Part shown: piece by piece, positions 54,312 to 62,262 of the stretch | Layout: each line of letters begins with the position of its first letter | Position numbering within the stretch: the first letter of the stretch is position 1 | DNA from: Candidatus Heimdallarchaeota archaeon | GTDB taxonomy: Archaea > Asgardarchaeota > Heimdallarchaeia > Heimdallarchaeales > Heimdallarchaeaceae | NCBI GenBank assembly: GCA_016839945.1 | Contig: JAEOTE010000007.1 | Span: 85,959-149,958, forward strand | Direction of reading: 5' to 3' | Length of the DNA stretch: 64,000 bases | Position numbers and translations under genes: made by a program | The notes under the pieces: generated by a model | Told to the model about the DNA's origin: nothing | What the model saw: the letters and a program-made list of their open reading frames with translations, nothing else | The model's database searches: none

Positions 54312-54611
54312 ATGAGTTCTAAATGGAAAGAAGAAACCAGAAAGGATTTCATTAAAAACACTGTTCGTGGTGTCATAGGAGTTTTAATTCTAGTTATTCT
54401 ATTGGTTATTAAATTAACTTGGGAAGGAATATATAATTGGTTTTATACAAAAGTAGCTCCAGGTGCAAACACATCAGGGGGAATGTGGCAAGATCCACTC
54501 TTATTATTTAGTCTATTACTACTTATTCCTGTTTTAGCCTGTGGAGTGGCTTTAACTATAAGTGGAGGATGGAAGGCATATAGATTAGCTGTTCCACCAA
54601 AAGAAGAATAA
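54312..54611 (+). CDS. Small two-helix membrane protein
   Basis: The 99-residue product has two transmembrane segments, TVRGVIGVLILVILLVIKL (about 18-36) and LLLFSLLLLIPVLACGVAL (about 64-82), with a short loop rich in Trp/Gly between them and a charged N-terminus. No family is recognised. A TATA-like ACATTTAAAG at 54274-54283 lies about 33 bases before the ATG. Confidence 0.6.
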   Translation: MSSKWKEETRKDFIKNTVRGVIGVLILVILLVIKLTWEGIYNWFYTKVAPGANTSGGMWQDPLLLFSLLLLIPVLACGVALTISGGWKAYRLAVPPKEE

Positions 54612-54678
54612 ACTTACTTTAGGTTTTAAATCTATTTCATACAGAAAAGTAATTATTTTTGATTTTTTAGCATCAAGT

Positions 54679-55128
54679 ATGGAAAGAATAGATAAGAATC
54701 TGGAGTATAATGAATTCTGCTTTGGTTGCGGAGAAGACAACCCAATAGGTGCAAAACTTGATTTTTTCAAAATTTCTGATGATAGTGTAAAATCTAATTT
54801 TCTTGTTCCAGATACTTGGTGTGGTTGGGGAAAAATTATTCACGGTGGTTTACAGACCGTCTTACTAGACGAAGTATCTGCATGGGTTATTGTAGCATTA
54901 CTTAAAGAACAAGGATTAACAATTAAGGCTCAAATAGAGTTTTTCAAACCTTTATATGTGGAAGAAGAAGTGGAAATTCTAGGTAAGGTTGAAAAAGTAG
55001 ATGAGCGAGACATAACAATAACTAGTGTATTAAAAAACAAAACTGGAGAAACATGTACTAAAGGGACATTTGTTTATAGAAAAGTTGAGATGGATAAAAT
55101 CAAAAAAGTTGCTAAGATCCCGCTTTAG
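54679..55128 (+). CDS. Hotdog-fold thioesterase (PaaI/THEM4-like)
   Basis: The 149-residue protein has an N-terminal CFGCGEDNPIGAKLDFFK, common in THEM4-type hotdog proteins, then WGKIIHGGLQTVLLDEVSAW, the catalytic hotdog helix with the HGG motif and an acidic residue. Strands AQIEFFKPLYVEEEVEI complete the fold. It probably hydrolyses an acyl-CoA; the acyl group is unknown. It overlaps the convergent ferredoxin gene by four bases. Confidence 0.88.
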   Translation: MERIDKNLEYNEFCFGCGEDNPIGAKLDFFKISDDSVKSNFLVPDTWCGWGKIIHGGLQTVLLDEVSAWVIVALLKEQGLTIKAQIEFFKPLYVEEEVEILGKVEKVDERDITITSVLKNKTGETCTKGTFVYRKVEMDKIKKVAKIPL

Positions 55129-55337
55129 CAACTATCATGAAATATAGCTACAGTTGGACAGGATGTTACACATGCGCAACATTCTATACAATCATCTACG
55201 TTATCTGCATAGGATTTACCATCCTTAATAACAAATACATCTGAAGGACAAACATCCACACAATCAGCAGCTCCTGTGCATTTATCAAAATCGATTTTTA
55301 TTACCCAATCATCTGAAACAAATTCTTTAACTGACAT
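55125..55337 (-). CDS. Small two-cluster ferredoxin, possibly [3Fe-4S][4Fe-4S]
   Basis: A 70-residue electron carrier. The second motif CIECCACVTSCP is a regular CxxCxxCxxxCP [4Fe-4S] site. The first reads CTGAADCVDVCP: the second Cys is replaced by Ala, a pattern seen in seven-iron ferredoxins where that site holds [3Fe-4S]. Its partners are not evident; it is flanked by a thioesterase and a membrane protein gene. Confidence 0.88.
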   Translation of the reverse strand: MSVKEFVSDDWVIKIDFDKCTGAADCVDVCPSDVFVIKDGKSYADNVDDCIECCACVTSCPTVAIFHDSC

Positions 55338-55397
55338 AATTATCAGAATGTGTTCTGTTTCCTTGCTTTTATATTTTCCTCCATGTCGTATAGATTT

Positions 55398-55817
55398 CTA
55401 GCAAAGACCGCAAGGAACTAGTGTAGGTACTGTTGCTGCAAGAATGGTGAAAATTATCTGTAGAATAGAAATTACAAGTAAACTGTAAAGCAAAATCTTA
55501 GAAATAGGTAAAGTGAATTCTTCATTTCCTTTCTTAATAAAATATGTATGTATTGAAAAAGCGAATATACCTCCTAGTGATAAAACAAAGGAGAATATTG
55601 CACCAATTACACTTGCTAGATAGAATTCTATCATTCCATATAAGATCAAAGCAAGCATTGGAATGTGGATAATAACAAAGAGAGTAATTCCTCCTTTCAT
55701 TTTGAATAATTCCCACTCTTTCCAATATGCTGATTCAATCTCATGACAGATTAATAATATTGCATTAACGAAATATAACCAAAAAGCAATTATCAGGGCA
55801 ATTTCTGAAAAAACCAT
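55398..55817 (-). CDS. Four-helix membrane protein, possibly DUF6713-like
   Basis: The 139-residue product has four hydrophobic segments. Between the first two is ICHEIESAYWKEWELFKMKGGI, a conserved-looking His-Glu/Trp-Lys-Glu-Trp stretch that I associate tentatively with the DUF6713 family. It ends in a Cys pair (CGLC). Function is unknown; the His/Glu could ligate a metal within the membrane. Confidence 0.6.
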   Translation of the reverse strand: MVFSEIALIIAFWLYFVNAILLICHEIESAYWKEWELFKMKGGITLFVIIHIPMLALILYGMIEFYLASVIGAIFSFVLSLGGIFAFSIHTYFIKKGNEEFTLPISKILLYSLLVISILQIIFTILAATVPTLVPCGLC

Positions 55818-55899
55818 AATATAAGATAACTTTACTAAAAAATAAGTTTTACTTAAAAATGCGCAAAGTATTTGATATCATACATAATATGTTATATTT

Positions 55900-56652
55900 A
55901 TGAGATTTGAAGATAAAAAAGTAATAATAACTGGGGCTAGTTCAGGAATAGGAAGAGCAACAGCAATCAAATTTAGGAAAGAAGGTGCAGAAGTTCTCCT
56001 AGTTGCAAGATCAGAAGATGTATTGAAGGATTTAGCATCAGAGTTAAATTCTATGTCTCTAGCAATGGATCTTACAGCAAACAAAGCCGCGGAATTGATT
56101 ATTGGTGAAGCAACTCTCCTTTGGGGTAAAATTGATGTTTTAGTTAATGCTGCAGGAATTATTAAATCTGGAACAATTCTTGATACAACCATTGAAGATT
56201 TTGACTATATGATGAATTTAAATCTCCGTTCAATTTTCCATTTAATGCAAACTGCTATCCCTTTTCTTAAAGAAACAAAGGGGAATATTGTGAATATATC
56301 TAGTGTAACTGGAATCAGAGCTTTTCCAAACATATTAGCTTACTGTGTTAGTAAAGCCGCTTTAGATCATCTTACAAGATGTTCAGCATTAGAACTAGCT
56401 CAGTTTGGAGTCAGAGTTAATGCAGTAAATCCTGGAGTTGTAATAACTAATTTGCACAAAGCAAGTGGAATGTCTGTAGAAGATTATGCGAAATTTTTAG
56501 TACATAGTGAAACAACCCACCCACTTGGAAGAGCAGGGACAGCTGAAGAAATAGCAGATTTGATTCTGTTTTTAGCATCAAATAAGGCTAGTTGGATTAC
56601 TGGAGAAACAGTTAGTATAGATGGAGGAAGATTCCTTACTTGTTTACGTTAG
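55900..56652 (+). CDS. Short-chain dehydrogenase/reductase (SDR family)
   Basis: A classical 250-residue SDR: NAD(P)-binding TGASSGIG at residues 11-18, structural NAAG at 83-86, catalytic NISS around 132-135 and Tyr148-x3-Lys152 (YCVSKAALD), then NPGVVITNL. The C-terminal SWITGETVSIDGGRFLT is typical of FabG-like enzymes. The substrate is unknown. The stop overlaps that of the convergent MBL gene by four bases. Confidence 0.93.
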   Translation: MRFEDKKVIITGASSGIGRATAIKFRKEGAEVLLVARSEDVLKDLASELNSMSLAMDLTANKAAELIIGEATLLWGKIDVLVNAAGIIKSGTILDTTIEDFDYMMNLNLRSIFHLMQTAIPFLKETKGNIVNISSVTGIRAFPNILAYCVSKAALDHLTRCSALELAQFGVRVNAVNPGVVITNLHKASGMSVEDYAKFLVHSETTHPLGRAGTAEEIADLILFLASNKASWITGETVSIDGGRFLTCLR

Positions 56653-58100
56653 CTTAAACTAAACTTTACTCCTAAGCCTTTTTGTATTACATCAGAATGA
56701 AATGAATTGAATTCATCAGGCTTTTCAGTATGTATAGGCATAACATATTTAGGATTAATTTTCTGAATCATTTCCTTAATATCATAACCAGAAGCATGTC
56801 CTGAACAATGAACTTGTTCATAAGGATGCATTCCAAAGAACATCAACCAGTTTATAGCTTTTTTAAGGTCTAACTCCATTTCTTCATCGACAGGTTCAGT
56901 TACAGATCGAATGAAAATGGATCCTTCTTGAGGATTAATGTCAAACAAATTTTTTAATTCAAAGAAATCACATCTATATACGAAATCCTTAGGATTTTTA
57001 CTTATATCATCAGCTGTGACACTATTTGTTCTATCAATAAGCTTATTTTCCCAATACAGGTAATCTCTCATTTGTATCTCTACAGGATAATTAATATCGT
57101 TTAGAATACCCCATCTCTTTTTAGGTATAAAGATACTAATTTCATCAATAGTTGGCATATTTTTTACACCATTCTCCTCAAGAACTCCTAATGTGTAAGC
57201 TTGTTTTAGATTAACAACTAAGGATCTATCAGCATGTTTAGCTGCTTCAATAAATGAACGCATACGATCCATATCTCGAACAGGAAAATTGACTGTTATT
57301 AATCCAGGAACATTTTCCACTAATGAAAATAGTTTTTGTTGAAGATCCATTTCACCGAAAGAAGTTGGTTCTTCAATATTAGTTCCTTCACTAATGATTA
57401 GAACAGGATCAAAGGATTTAGCTTTTTCTACAAAAAAGTCACTTTCAGTACCTCTACGTCCATGAAAACGGATATCCCCTGTATAAACAATAGCTCCTTC
57501 ACTGGTTTCAATAATAAAAGAATTAGCTCCAGGTACAGAATGATCAACAGGATAAGTATGAATAGTAAAATCATCAATTTTTGTCGTTGTTTCAAGGATA
57601 TTAAATTCCCTTTTTATCCTAGAATCTTTATCTTTAACTAGTTTCGAAGAATCTCTTTTACTAGGTCTGAGTTTGAAAGCTTCTTTGATAAAAGTATATT
57701 CATGAAAACCAAAAGCAGTTTCCTCAAGTGCTTGAAGAATAGCTTTACAGCCTATAGAACAGAAAACAGGAATATCAGGTCTGATGAATGATAGAAAACC
57801 TGCATGATCTAAATGAGGATGCGAAAGAACAATTCCATCAAATTTAGGTTCTTTTGAACTTTCTCGCAAACGTCTTTCATAGTCTGGCCGATATAAACCA
57901 TCTAAATCAGGTAACAAACCTAATTTTAGAAAATCACTAATATAATTCCATTTTCGTGGTTGAAGATAGGGTGTAAAAAAATCTCCCCATCGTCCAAAAC
58001 TTAAACCAAAATCAAAGAAGATTCTGGTATCTCCATCTTCTATTAGAATCTTATTTCCACCAATTTCTCCTACTGCACCATGAAGTGTTATTTGTGTCAT
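56649..58100 (-). CDS. RNase J-like metallo-beta-lactamase-fold protein
   Basis: From the ATG at 58100 the 483-residue product has an MBL core with HPHLDH at 94-99 (HxHxDH), later metal ligands in YPVDHSVPGANSFII and IVYTGDIRFHG, and a C-terminal CSGHASGYDIKEMI...PIHTEKPDEF block resembling the RNase J / beta-CASP nuclease end. It is probably an RNA exonuclease or phosphodiesterase. The start at 58100 is chosen because a TATA-like box lies 25 bases before it and a longer frame would overlap the divergent membrane protein gene. Confidence 0.8.
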   Translation of the reverse strand: MTQITLHGAVGEIGGNKILIEDGDTRIFFDFGLSFGRWGDFFTPYLQPRKWNYISDFLKLGLLPDLDGLYRPDYERRLRESSKEPKFDGIVLSHPHLDHAGFLSFIRPDIPVFCSIGCKAILQALEETAFGFHEYTFIKEAFKLRPSKRDSSKLVKDKDSRIKREFNILETTTKIDDFTIHTYPVDHSVPGANSFIIETSEGAIVYTGDIRFHGRRGTESDFFVEKAKSFDPVLIISEGTNIEEPTSFGEMDLQQKLFSLVENVPGLITVNFPVRDMDRMRSFIEAAKHADRSLVVNLKQAYTLGVLEENGVKNMPTIDEISIFIPKKRWGILNDINYPVEIQMRDYLYWENKLIDRTNSVTADDISKNPKDFVYRCDFFELKNLFDINPQEGSIFIRSVTEPVDEEMELDLKKAINWLMFFGMHPYEQVHCSGHASGYDIKEMIQKINPKYVMPIHTEKPDEFNSFHSDVIQKGLGVKFSLS

Positions 58101-58120
58101 CAGTAATATATAAATTAAGT

Positions 58121-58130
58121 AAATATAAAA
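58121..58130 (-). promoter_or_regulatory. TATA-like promoter of the RNase J-like gene
   Basis: On the minus strand TTTTATATTT is centred 25 bases before the ATG at 58100, so the transcript is probably leaderless. Confidence 0.45.
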
Positions 58131-58191
58131 AATATAGCTAGAAGAAGGATTCCAAAAAGTTCTAATATAATCCATACTTAAAAGGACTAGA

Positions 58192-58440
58192 ATGAAAGGA
58201 AGAAAAAAATCTATTGAAGATTTTTGGAAAAGAAATAGAAAACATATTGTTATGGCATTCATAATCCTTCTAGGTATTATGCTCAGTCTTTCAATTTTTG
58301 GTATTATTTTTACAATTACAAGAAGGCATGAACTCTCTGATATTGATGTTATAGCAAATTTGGTGATTTATACAGGGAATGCAATTGTAATGAGTATTCT
58401 TCTCTTTGCAACCTTCAGATTTAGAATTCGTGGAATATAA
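58192..58440 (+). CDS. Small two-helix membrane protein
   Basis: An 82-residue product with a basic N-terminus (KGRKKSIEDFWKRNRK), a helix at about 19-42 (IVMAFIILLGIMLSLSIFGI) and a second at about 57-73. No family is recognised. It is divergent from the RNase J-like gene. Coding status rests on membrane-protein composition and a clean ATG. Confidence 0.55.
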   Translation: MKGRKKSIEDFWKRNRKHIVMAFIILLGIMLSLSIFGIIFTITRRHELSDIDVIANLVIYTGNAIVMSILLFATFRFRIRGI

Positions 58441-58499
58441 AATTATCTAGATTTTTGGAAATTCTCAAAATTTTAATAGACTAAAACAAGTGTTTTCAT

Positions 58500-58787
58500 A
58501 TGAGAATGCTAAAATGTCCAAATTGTAATACTTTGCTTGATATATATGTTGGAGCACTTCGACCTATGGAAGCAGTAGCTGCAGAAATGTTACAGAAAGG
58601 TGTAATACTTCATTGTCCTAGTTGTCATTCACGTAATTTTGATATTTCAGAGATAGCATGTCCTCAATGCAATGAAAATAAACTTCAATCTTCTATGTTA
58701 GAACAAACTGTTACTGCACAAATTCCTCAAAAATTAGAAGGAAGAATCCACTGCACTAACTGTGAGTTTAAGATACATGTTTGGTAA
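58500..58787 (+). CDS. Small zinc-ribbon protein
   Basis: The 95-residue protein has four zinc-knuckle pairs: CPNC (near 6-9), CPSC (39-42), CPQC (54-57) and CTNC (near 85-88), suggesting two zinc sites. No membrane or catalytic motif is seen. It could be an RNA- or protein-binding adaptor; function unknown. Confidence 0.7.
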   Translation: MRMLKCPNCNTLLDIYVGALRPMEAVAAEMLQKGVILHCPSCHSRNFDISEIACPQCNENKLQSSMLEQTVTAQIPQKLEGRIHCTNCEFKIHVW

Positions 58788-58832
58788 AAAAAATCAATCC
58801 TGAAAAAGGATTGAAATCTGAATTTTTTACTG

Positions 58833-59816
58833 CTATCTTTTTTCAACAATGATTTCTACAACATCAGTATCATTAAGTTCATGATCTAAGCCAACTTGTT
58901 GTCCTTCAAATTCAGCGGAAGGTCCCCAAACTCGGGCATATTTGAATCTTTCAACAAAACTACTATGAATTTTCCTTGTAACATCTAATACAGTTGAACC
59001 TTCTGCTAGAACAAAAGGTTGTTCAAGATCAGCTTTTTGTCCAGGTTTCTTTGTGTAAACCCGAACCATCTCAAGTTGTTCAACAAGTGCTTTTTTAAGA
59101 TTTTCCAGTGAGTCTACATGCATAATCGATATAGGGATTATTGGAAAAGGGCTAATTTCCTGAACTATCTTGAAATTCTCTTCAGTCCCAGGTAAATCTC
59201 CTTTAGTAGCGATAATCACAAACTTATATTGAGACTCACCATCTACAAGTAATTTGGAATCTTCAAGTTGCTTGATAAGAAAATCATACTGCCTTTGAAT
59301 ATCCATAGATAAATCTATGACTAGCATTATAGCATCACTAGTTCTGGCTACTCGAACAATTTGTCGATTGATATTCCAATCTTCTCTCCAGTCAAGAAAT
59401 CCAGGGACATCAACTATCTGTATTCTCAAATCTTCATACTCAAGTGTGCCAGCATGAGCAATGCGAGTTGTGTGGAGATATGCACCTACTTTGACATCTG
59501 TATTTGTTATAGCATTCATCAGAGTACTTTTACCAACATTAGATAAACCAAAAAGTGCGATTCGACCATCTCCAGAGGAGGGAATGTGAAATGGATCATA
59601 TATCCTGCCTTTTTGTTTAGGTTTCTCTTTAATTTCAGCAATCATTCCTTCTAGTTCTCGAAGTTGAAGTTTGAATACACCCATCTTGTCTAATTTCTTA
59701 TTGTAAATATCTTCGATAATGTCCTCTAATTCAGCAATGAGAGCTTCTCCTTCAAGATTCCTTATCCTTCTGGCTATATTGAATCTATACCACTTTATTT
59801 TGGTGTAATTACTCAT
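58833..59816 (-). CDS. DRG/OBG-like GTPase with a C-terminal TGS domain
   Basis: A translation-associated P-loop GTPase similar to eukaryotic DRG. An N-terminal helical region (~1-65) precedes G1 GLSNVGKST (90-98), a G2 region with HTTRIAHAGTL, G3 DVPGF (136-140) and a TGS domain at about 255-327 (VLAEGSTVLDVTRKIHSSF...LNDTDVVEI). The guanine-specificity motif reads ATKGD (203-207) instead of NKxD, so nucleotide preference may differ. A GAGGTGG Shine-Dalgarno precedes the ATG. DRG proteins normally bind ribosomes through TGS. Confidence 0.9.
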   Translation of the reverse strand: MSNYTKIKWYRFNIARRIRNLEGEALIAELEDIIEDIYNKKLDKMGVFKLQLRELEGMIAEIKEKPKQKGRIYDPFHIPSSGDGRIALFGLSNVGKSTLMNAITNTDVKVGAYLHTTRIAHAGTLEYEDLRIQIVDVPGFLDWREDWNINRQIVRVARTSDAIMLVIDLSMDIQRQYDFLIKQLEDSKLLVDGESQYKFVIIATKGDLPGTEENFKIVQEISPFPIIPISIMHVDSLENLKKALVEQLEMVRVYTKKPGQKADLEQPFVLAEGSTVLDVTRKIHSSFVERFKYARVWGPSAEFEGQQVGLDHELNDTDVVEIIVEKR

Positions 59817-60202
59817 TATACCACCTCATATTTTCTTTTTTTATTACTTCAATTTTACGCAAATCAGCGATTCATTTTTTGATTACGATATATTTTCGAA
59901 AACTAGCAGCAAGTTTGTTAAAATGAATTTAATAGAAAGAAATTAAGACTTTCTCGAAAAATCATCAATAACAATGTAGACTACTCGCTACTAATCTTAG
60001 TACAAACATGATTAGAGCGCGAGATCCCCTCGCATGAAGTCATACACAAAGTACAGGGATTGACATTGTTATCAGGATAGGATAAATTAATACAATTAAA
60101 AAACTTTTGACATGAAATAGTGTTTGAAAAATTATTTAAAATTTAAAAATGCTAAAATGTATTTTAAGGATTTAGATATAGAAATTGAAGAAAAAGAGAG
60201 AA
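59817..60202. other. 386-base intergenic region with a structured element
   Basis: No credible ORF is present. The flanks are AT-rich, but roughly 59965-60075 is richer in G and C and contains nested inverted repeats described as a candidate RNA. The segment 60120-60180 is AT-rich (TTTAAAATTTAAAAATG). Confidence 0.6.
59968..60072. ncRNA. Candidate structured RNA (three-helix element)
   Basis: A perfect 10-bp stem joins ATAACAATGT (59968-59977) to ACATTGTTAT (60063-60072). Inside it, CGCTACTAATC (59986-59996) pairs with GATTAGAGCG (60010-60019) as a 10-bp helix with one bulged A, and (G)CGAG (60019-60023) pairs with CTCGC (60029-60033) around a five-base loop. The orientation is unclear. On the minus strand a TATA-like tract lies about 26 bases before 60072 and a five-T run follows 59968. 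It matches no RNA family I know (not tRNA, not a clear C/D or H/ACA RNA). Confidence 0.3.
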
Positions 60203-60436
60203 TTATTGATCTACACAGATCATTGTCATTGTAGAACGAACTTTCTCCAACACTCTGAGGTTTTCAGTAACGATTTTCTTCAAAGAATCAGTATCTTCAG
60301 CTTCAATTTTGGCTATCAAATCGTAAACACCATAAACGATGTGAACCTCTACTACATTGGGCATGGTTTTAAGTTGTTCCATAACGCTGCTTTCCTCTCC
60401 AATCTCACAATTTATTAAAATGTAAGCTGATGCCAC
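60203..60436 (-). CDS. Stand-alone Lrp/AsnC ligand-binding (RAM) domain protein
   Basis: The 77-residue protein is a single RAM/AsnC_trans_reg domain: AYILINCEIGEESSVMEQL, then VVEVHIVYGVYDLIAKIEA, then STMTMICV. There is no DNA-binding helix-turn-helix. Such domains form small-molecule-binding dimers and octamers. The start is GTG at 60434-60436 with a GGTGA Shine-Dalgarno. It may sense amino acids; target unknown. Confidence 0.88.
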   Translation of the reverse strand: MASAYILINCEIGEESSVMEQLKTMPNVVEVHIVYGVYDLIAKIEAEDTDSLKKIVTENLRVLEKVRSTMTMICVDQ

Positions 60437-60543
60437 TTTTATTTCACCGGGCTGAAAATGATTAAAGGTTTATAAAAAGATTCCGCATTTTGTTTAGTTT
60501 AAAGAGATTTGTTATCATACAGAAGAAATAAGGTGTGTATAGA

Positions 60544-61260
60544 CTATTTTTCTACAAGTTCCTTTAGTTTTTTAGCTGATTTGATATTATGTTCTAAATC
60601 ACTAGGATTAGGAACCATTCCATCCCAACCAGATTTTTCTACAAACGTTTCGAAATGTTCATACAATTCTTCAGCAGTAAATTTTGCTATCTTTGTTGGA
60701 GTGTCAAAACCAGCAGAATGGTATAATTTAGCCAATTTTGATTTTACATATCCAATTCTAGTGATATCTGAAAGTTCTACCAATTCTAAAATACCTTTTT
60801 CTGGAATATCTAATTGTTTTGCTAGCTCTTTTCTTTGTTTTATTGTTTTTCCTACTTCAAGCATTTGTTCTACATTTTTAATACCAATACTTGCTAGTTT
60901 TCTAACATATTCCAGGTTTACTTGATAGAAATTTTTGAGAGGAAAAATCCTTCTGGATTTCTTAGTTCTTACTTCTCTAAGTTTTGCGGTATGACTCAAT
61001 AGTTCTCTGTTTTCAATAAATTTGAAATAATTCATTAAAACATATAAAGATCCTTTCGCTGAAGTTTTCAGGACTTTTTCAATTTTCTCTACATATAAAT
61101 CGATATCAGTTTTGTTTATATCAACTAGTCCCTTTTCCATTTCTTCCTTCAGGAAATTTGCGAATTTATTAACAGCTGCAACATTCCTGTCAATAACTTC
61201 ATCCTTTTTTCCTTTCCTCTTAAGAAATTTCCTAAACTCCGCTTCATTCAATAAAAGCAC
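60544..61260 (-). CDS. Helical DUF4332-like protein with helix-hairpin-helix modules
   Basis: The N-terminal ~95 residues look like a SAM-like helical bundle of the integrase N-terminal type (NEAEFRKFLKRKGKKDEVID). The C-terminal part resembles DUF4332 tandem helix-hairpin-helix: LASIGIKNVEQMLEVG, LDIPEKGILELVELSDITRI and SAGFDTPTKIAKFTAEEL. The IGIKNVEQML pattern is the same as in the repeats of the giant Top6B. DNA or protein binding is likely. The start is GTG, 12 bases after the upstream MBL gene, so they probably form an operon. Confidence 0.7.
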   Translation of the reverse strand: MLLLNEAEFRKFLKRKGKKDEVIDRNVAAVNKFANFLKEEMEKGLVDINKTDIDLYVEKIEKVLKTSAKGSLYVLMNYFKFIENRELLSHTAKLREVRTKKSRRIFPLKNFYQVNLEYVRKLASIGIKNVEQMLEVGKTIKQRKELAKQLDIPEKGILELVELSDITRIGYVKSKLAKLYHSAGFDTPTKIAKFTAEELYEHFETFVEKSGWDGMVPNPSDLEHNIKSAKKLKELVEK

Positions 61261-61272
61261 CCTATTCTTTAT

Positions 61273-62172
61273 TTACTGCTTTTTCTTCAAAAATCTATGC
61301 CATCGAGTTATTTCATTTTCCAACCAATTACCTTCAGGTCTGCAACTGAAGGACCAATTTGTAGAGCCAATATCAAAATACTTAGGTAAATCTTCATCTT
61401 TCAATATTTTACTAATCGATATTTTTTGTTTGATTTTTGTTTTCAAAAAGCTGATTAAAGAATCATAATATAATCTGACAGATTGTATATAGTCTTTCTT
61501 AACTGGATTACCATGACCAGGGATGAACAGATCAATATCCATATTTTCCCAAGTTTTGTACATTTCTGGAGTATCATAGGAAGTTCGTGTTAGTTGTGGA
61601 TATGTTACAAGTAGATTATCCCCAGTGCACATTATTTTTTCTCCGGGAATAAGAACAATAGCTGATTCAGCTGTATGATTACCTATAACTTTGAATATAA
61701 TTTTACGTTCTTCTTCTCCAATTTCTAATTCATCTTTTACGGTGATATTGGGGATAAACAAATCTGCGTTTTCTATATCTTCTGCTATCTCAGAATCTTC
61801 TTCCCTATAGTCTTTTGCTCTTTCCTTTCTTTCCTTTGTGCTTAAATAACCCGAATAGCTTCTTTTTAGACCTGTTATTCCCCTCTTAGCAATCACAACA
61901 TCCACATCTTTGAAAACTTTCATAGCTAGAATATGATCCCAATGGATGTGTGTTAGCAATAGATAACTAGTTTTTCTTTGAAAATGCTCTTCCATTTGTT
62001 TTCGGAATTCCATAATAGCTTTACTATATACTCCGCAATCAACAAAAATGAGCTGATCTGGTAAAGCGATACAAGTAATAGTAACTGTTTGAGGAGCGTC
62101 ATTTACTATGCTTCTTTTTTTGTCTAAGAAATTAGCAATGAAGATGTTGTCAGTTATTTTCTGAACTTGCAT
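61273..62172 (-). CDS. Metallo-beta-lactamase-fold hydrolase
   Basis: A 299-residue single-domain MBL protein with THIHWDH (metal ligands His75, His77, Asp79, His80), the IGNHTAESAIVLIPG strand with a further His, CTGDNLLV with the bridging Asp, and DLFIPGHGNP carrying the last His. The insertion RSYSGYLSTKERKERAKDYR is Lys/Arg-rich. Substrate is unknown; glyoxalase II-like hydrolases are the closest general class. Probable operon with the downstream DUF4332-like gene. Confidence 0.88.
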   Translation of the reverse strand: MQVQKITDNIFIANFLDKKRSIVNDAPQTVTITCIALPDQLIFVDCGVYSKAIMEFRKQMEEHFQRKTSYLLLTHIHWDHILAMKVFKDVDVVIAKRGITGLKRSYSGYLSTKERKERAKDYREEDSEIAEDIENADLFIPNITVKDELEIGEEERKIIFKVIGNHTAESAIVLIPGEKIMCTGDNLLVTYPQLTRTSYDTPEMYKTWENMDIDLFIPGHGNPVKKDYIQSVRLYYDSLISFLKTKIKQKISISKILKDEDLPKYFDIGSTNWSFSCRPEGNWLENEITRWHRFLKKKQ

Positions 62173-62262
62173 AGTAGATACAAGTAATAAGAACTAATAA
62201 GCATTAGGTCTAGAAGTTCAAAACTACGAAACAAAAATAAAGGGTTAATTCGAAAAGAAGAT

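Noticed and set aside
58101-58262. 54-residue hydrophobic N-terminal extension of the RNase J-like protein
   Set aside because: It would overlap a divergent gene and its own promoter; MBL nucleases of this type begin near the TQITLHGAVGEIGG strand.
59817-60202. tRNA or H/ACA RNA in the structured intergenic region
   Set aside because: There is no acceptor/T-arm consensus and no terminal ACA at the right distance, so only an unclassified candidate is listed.
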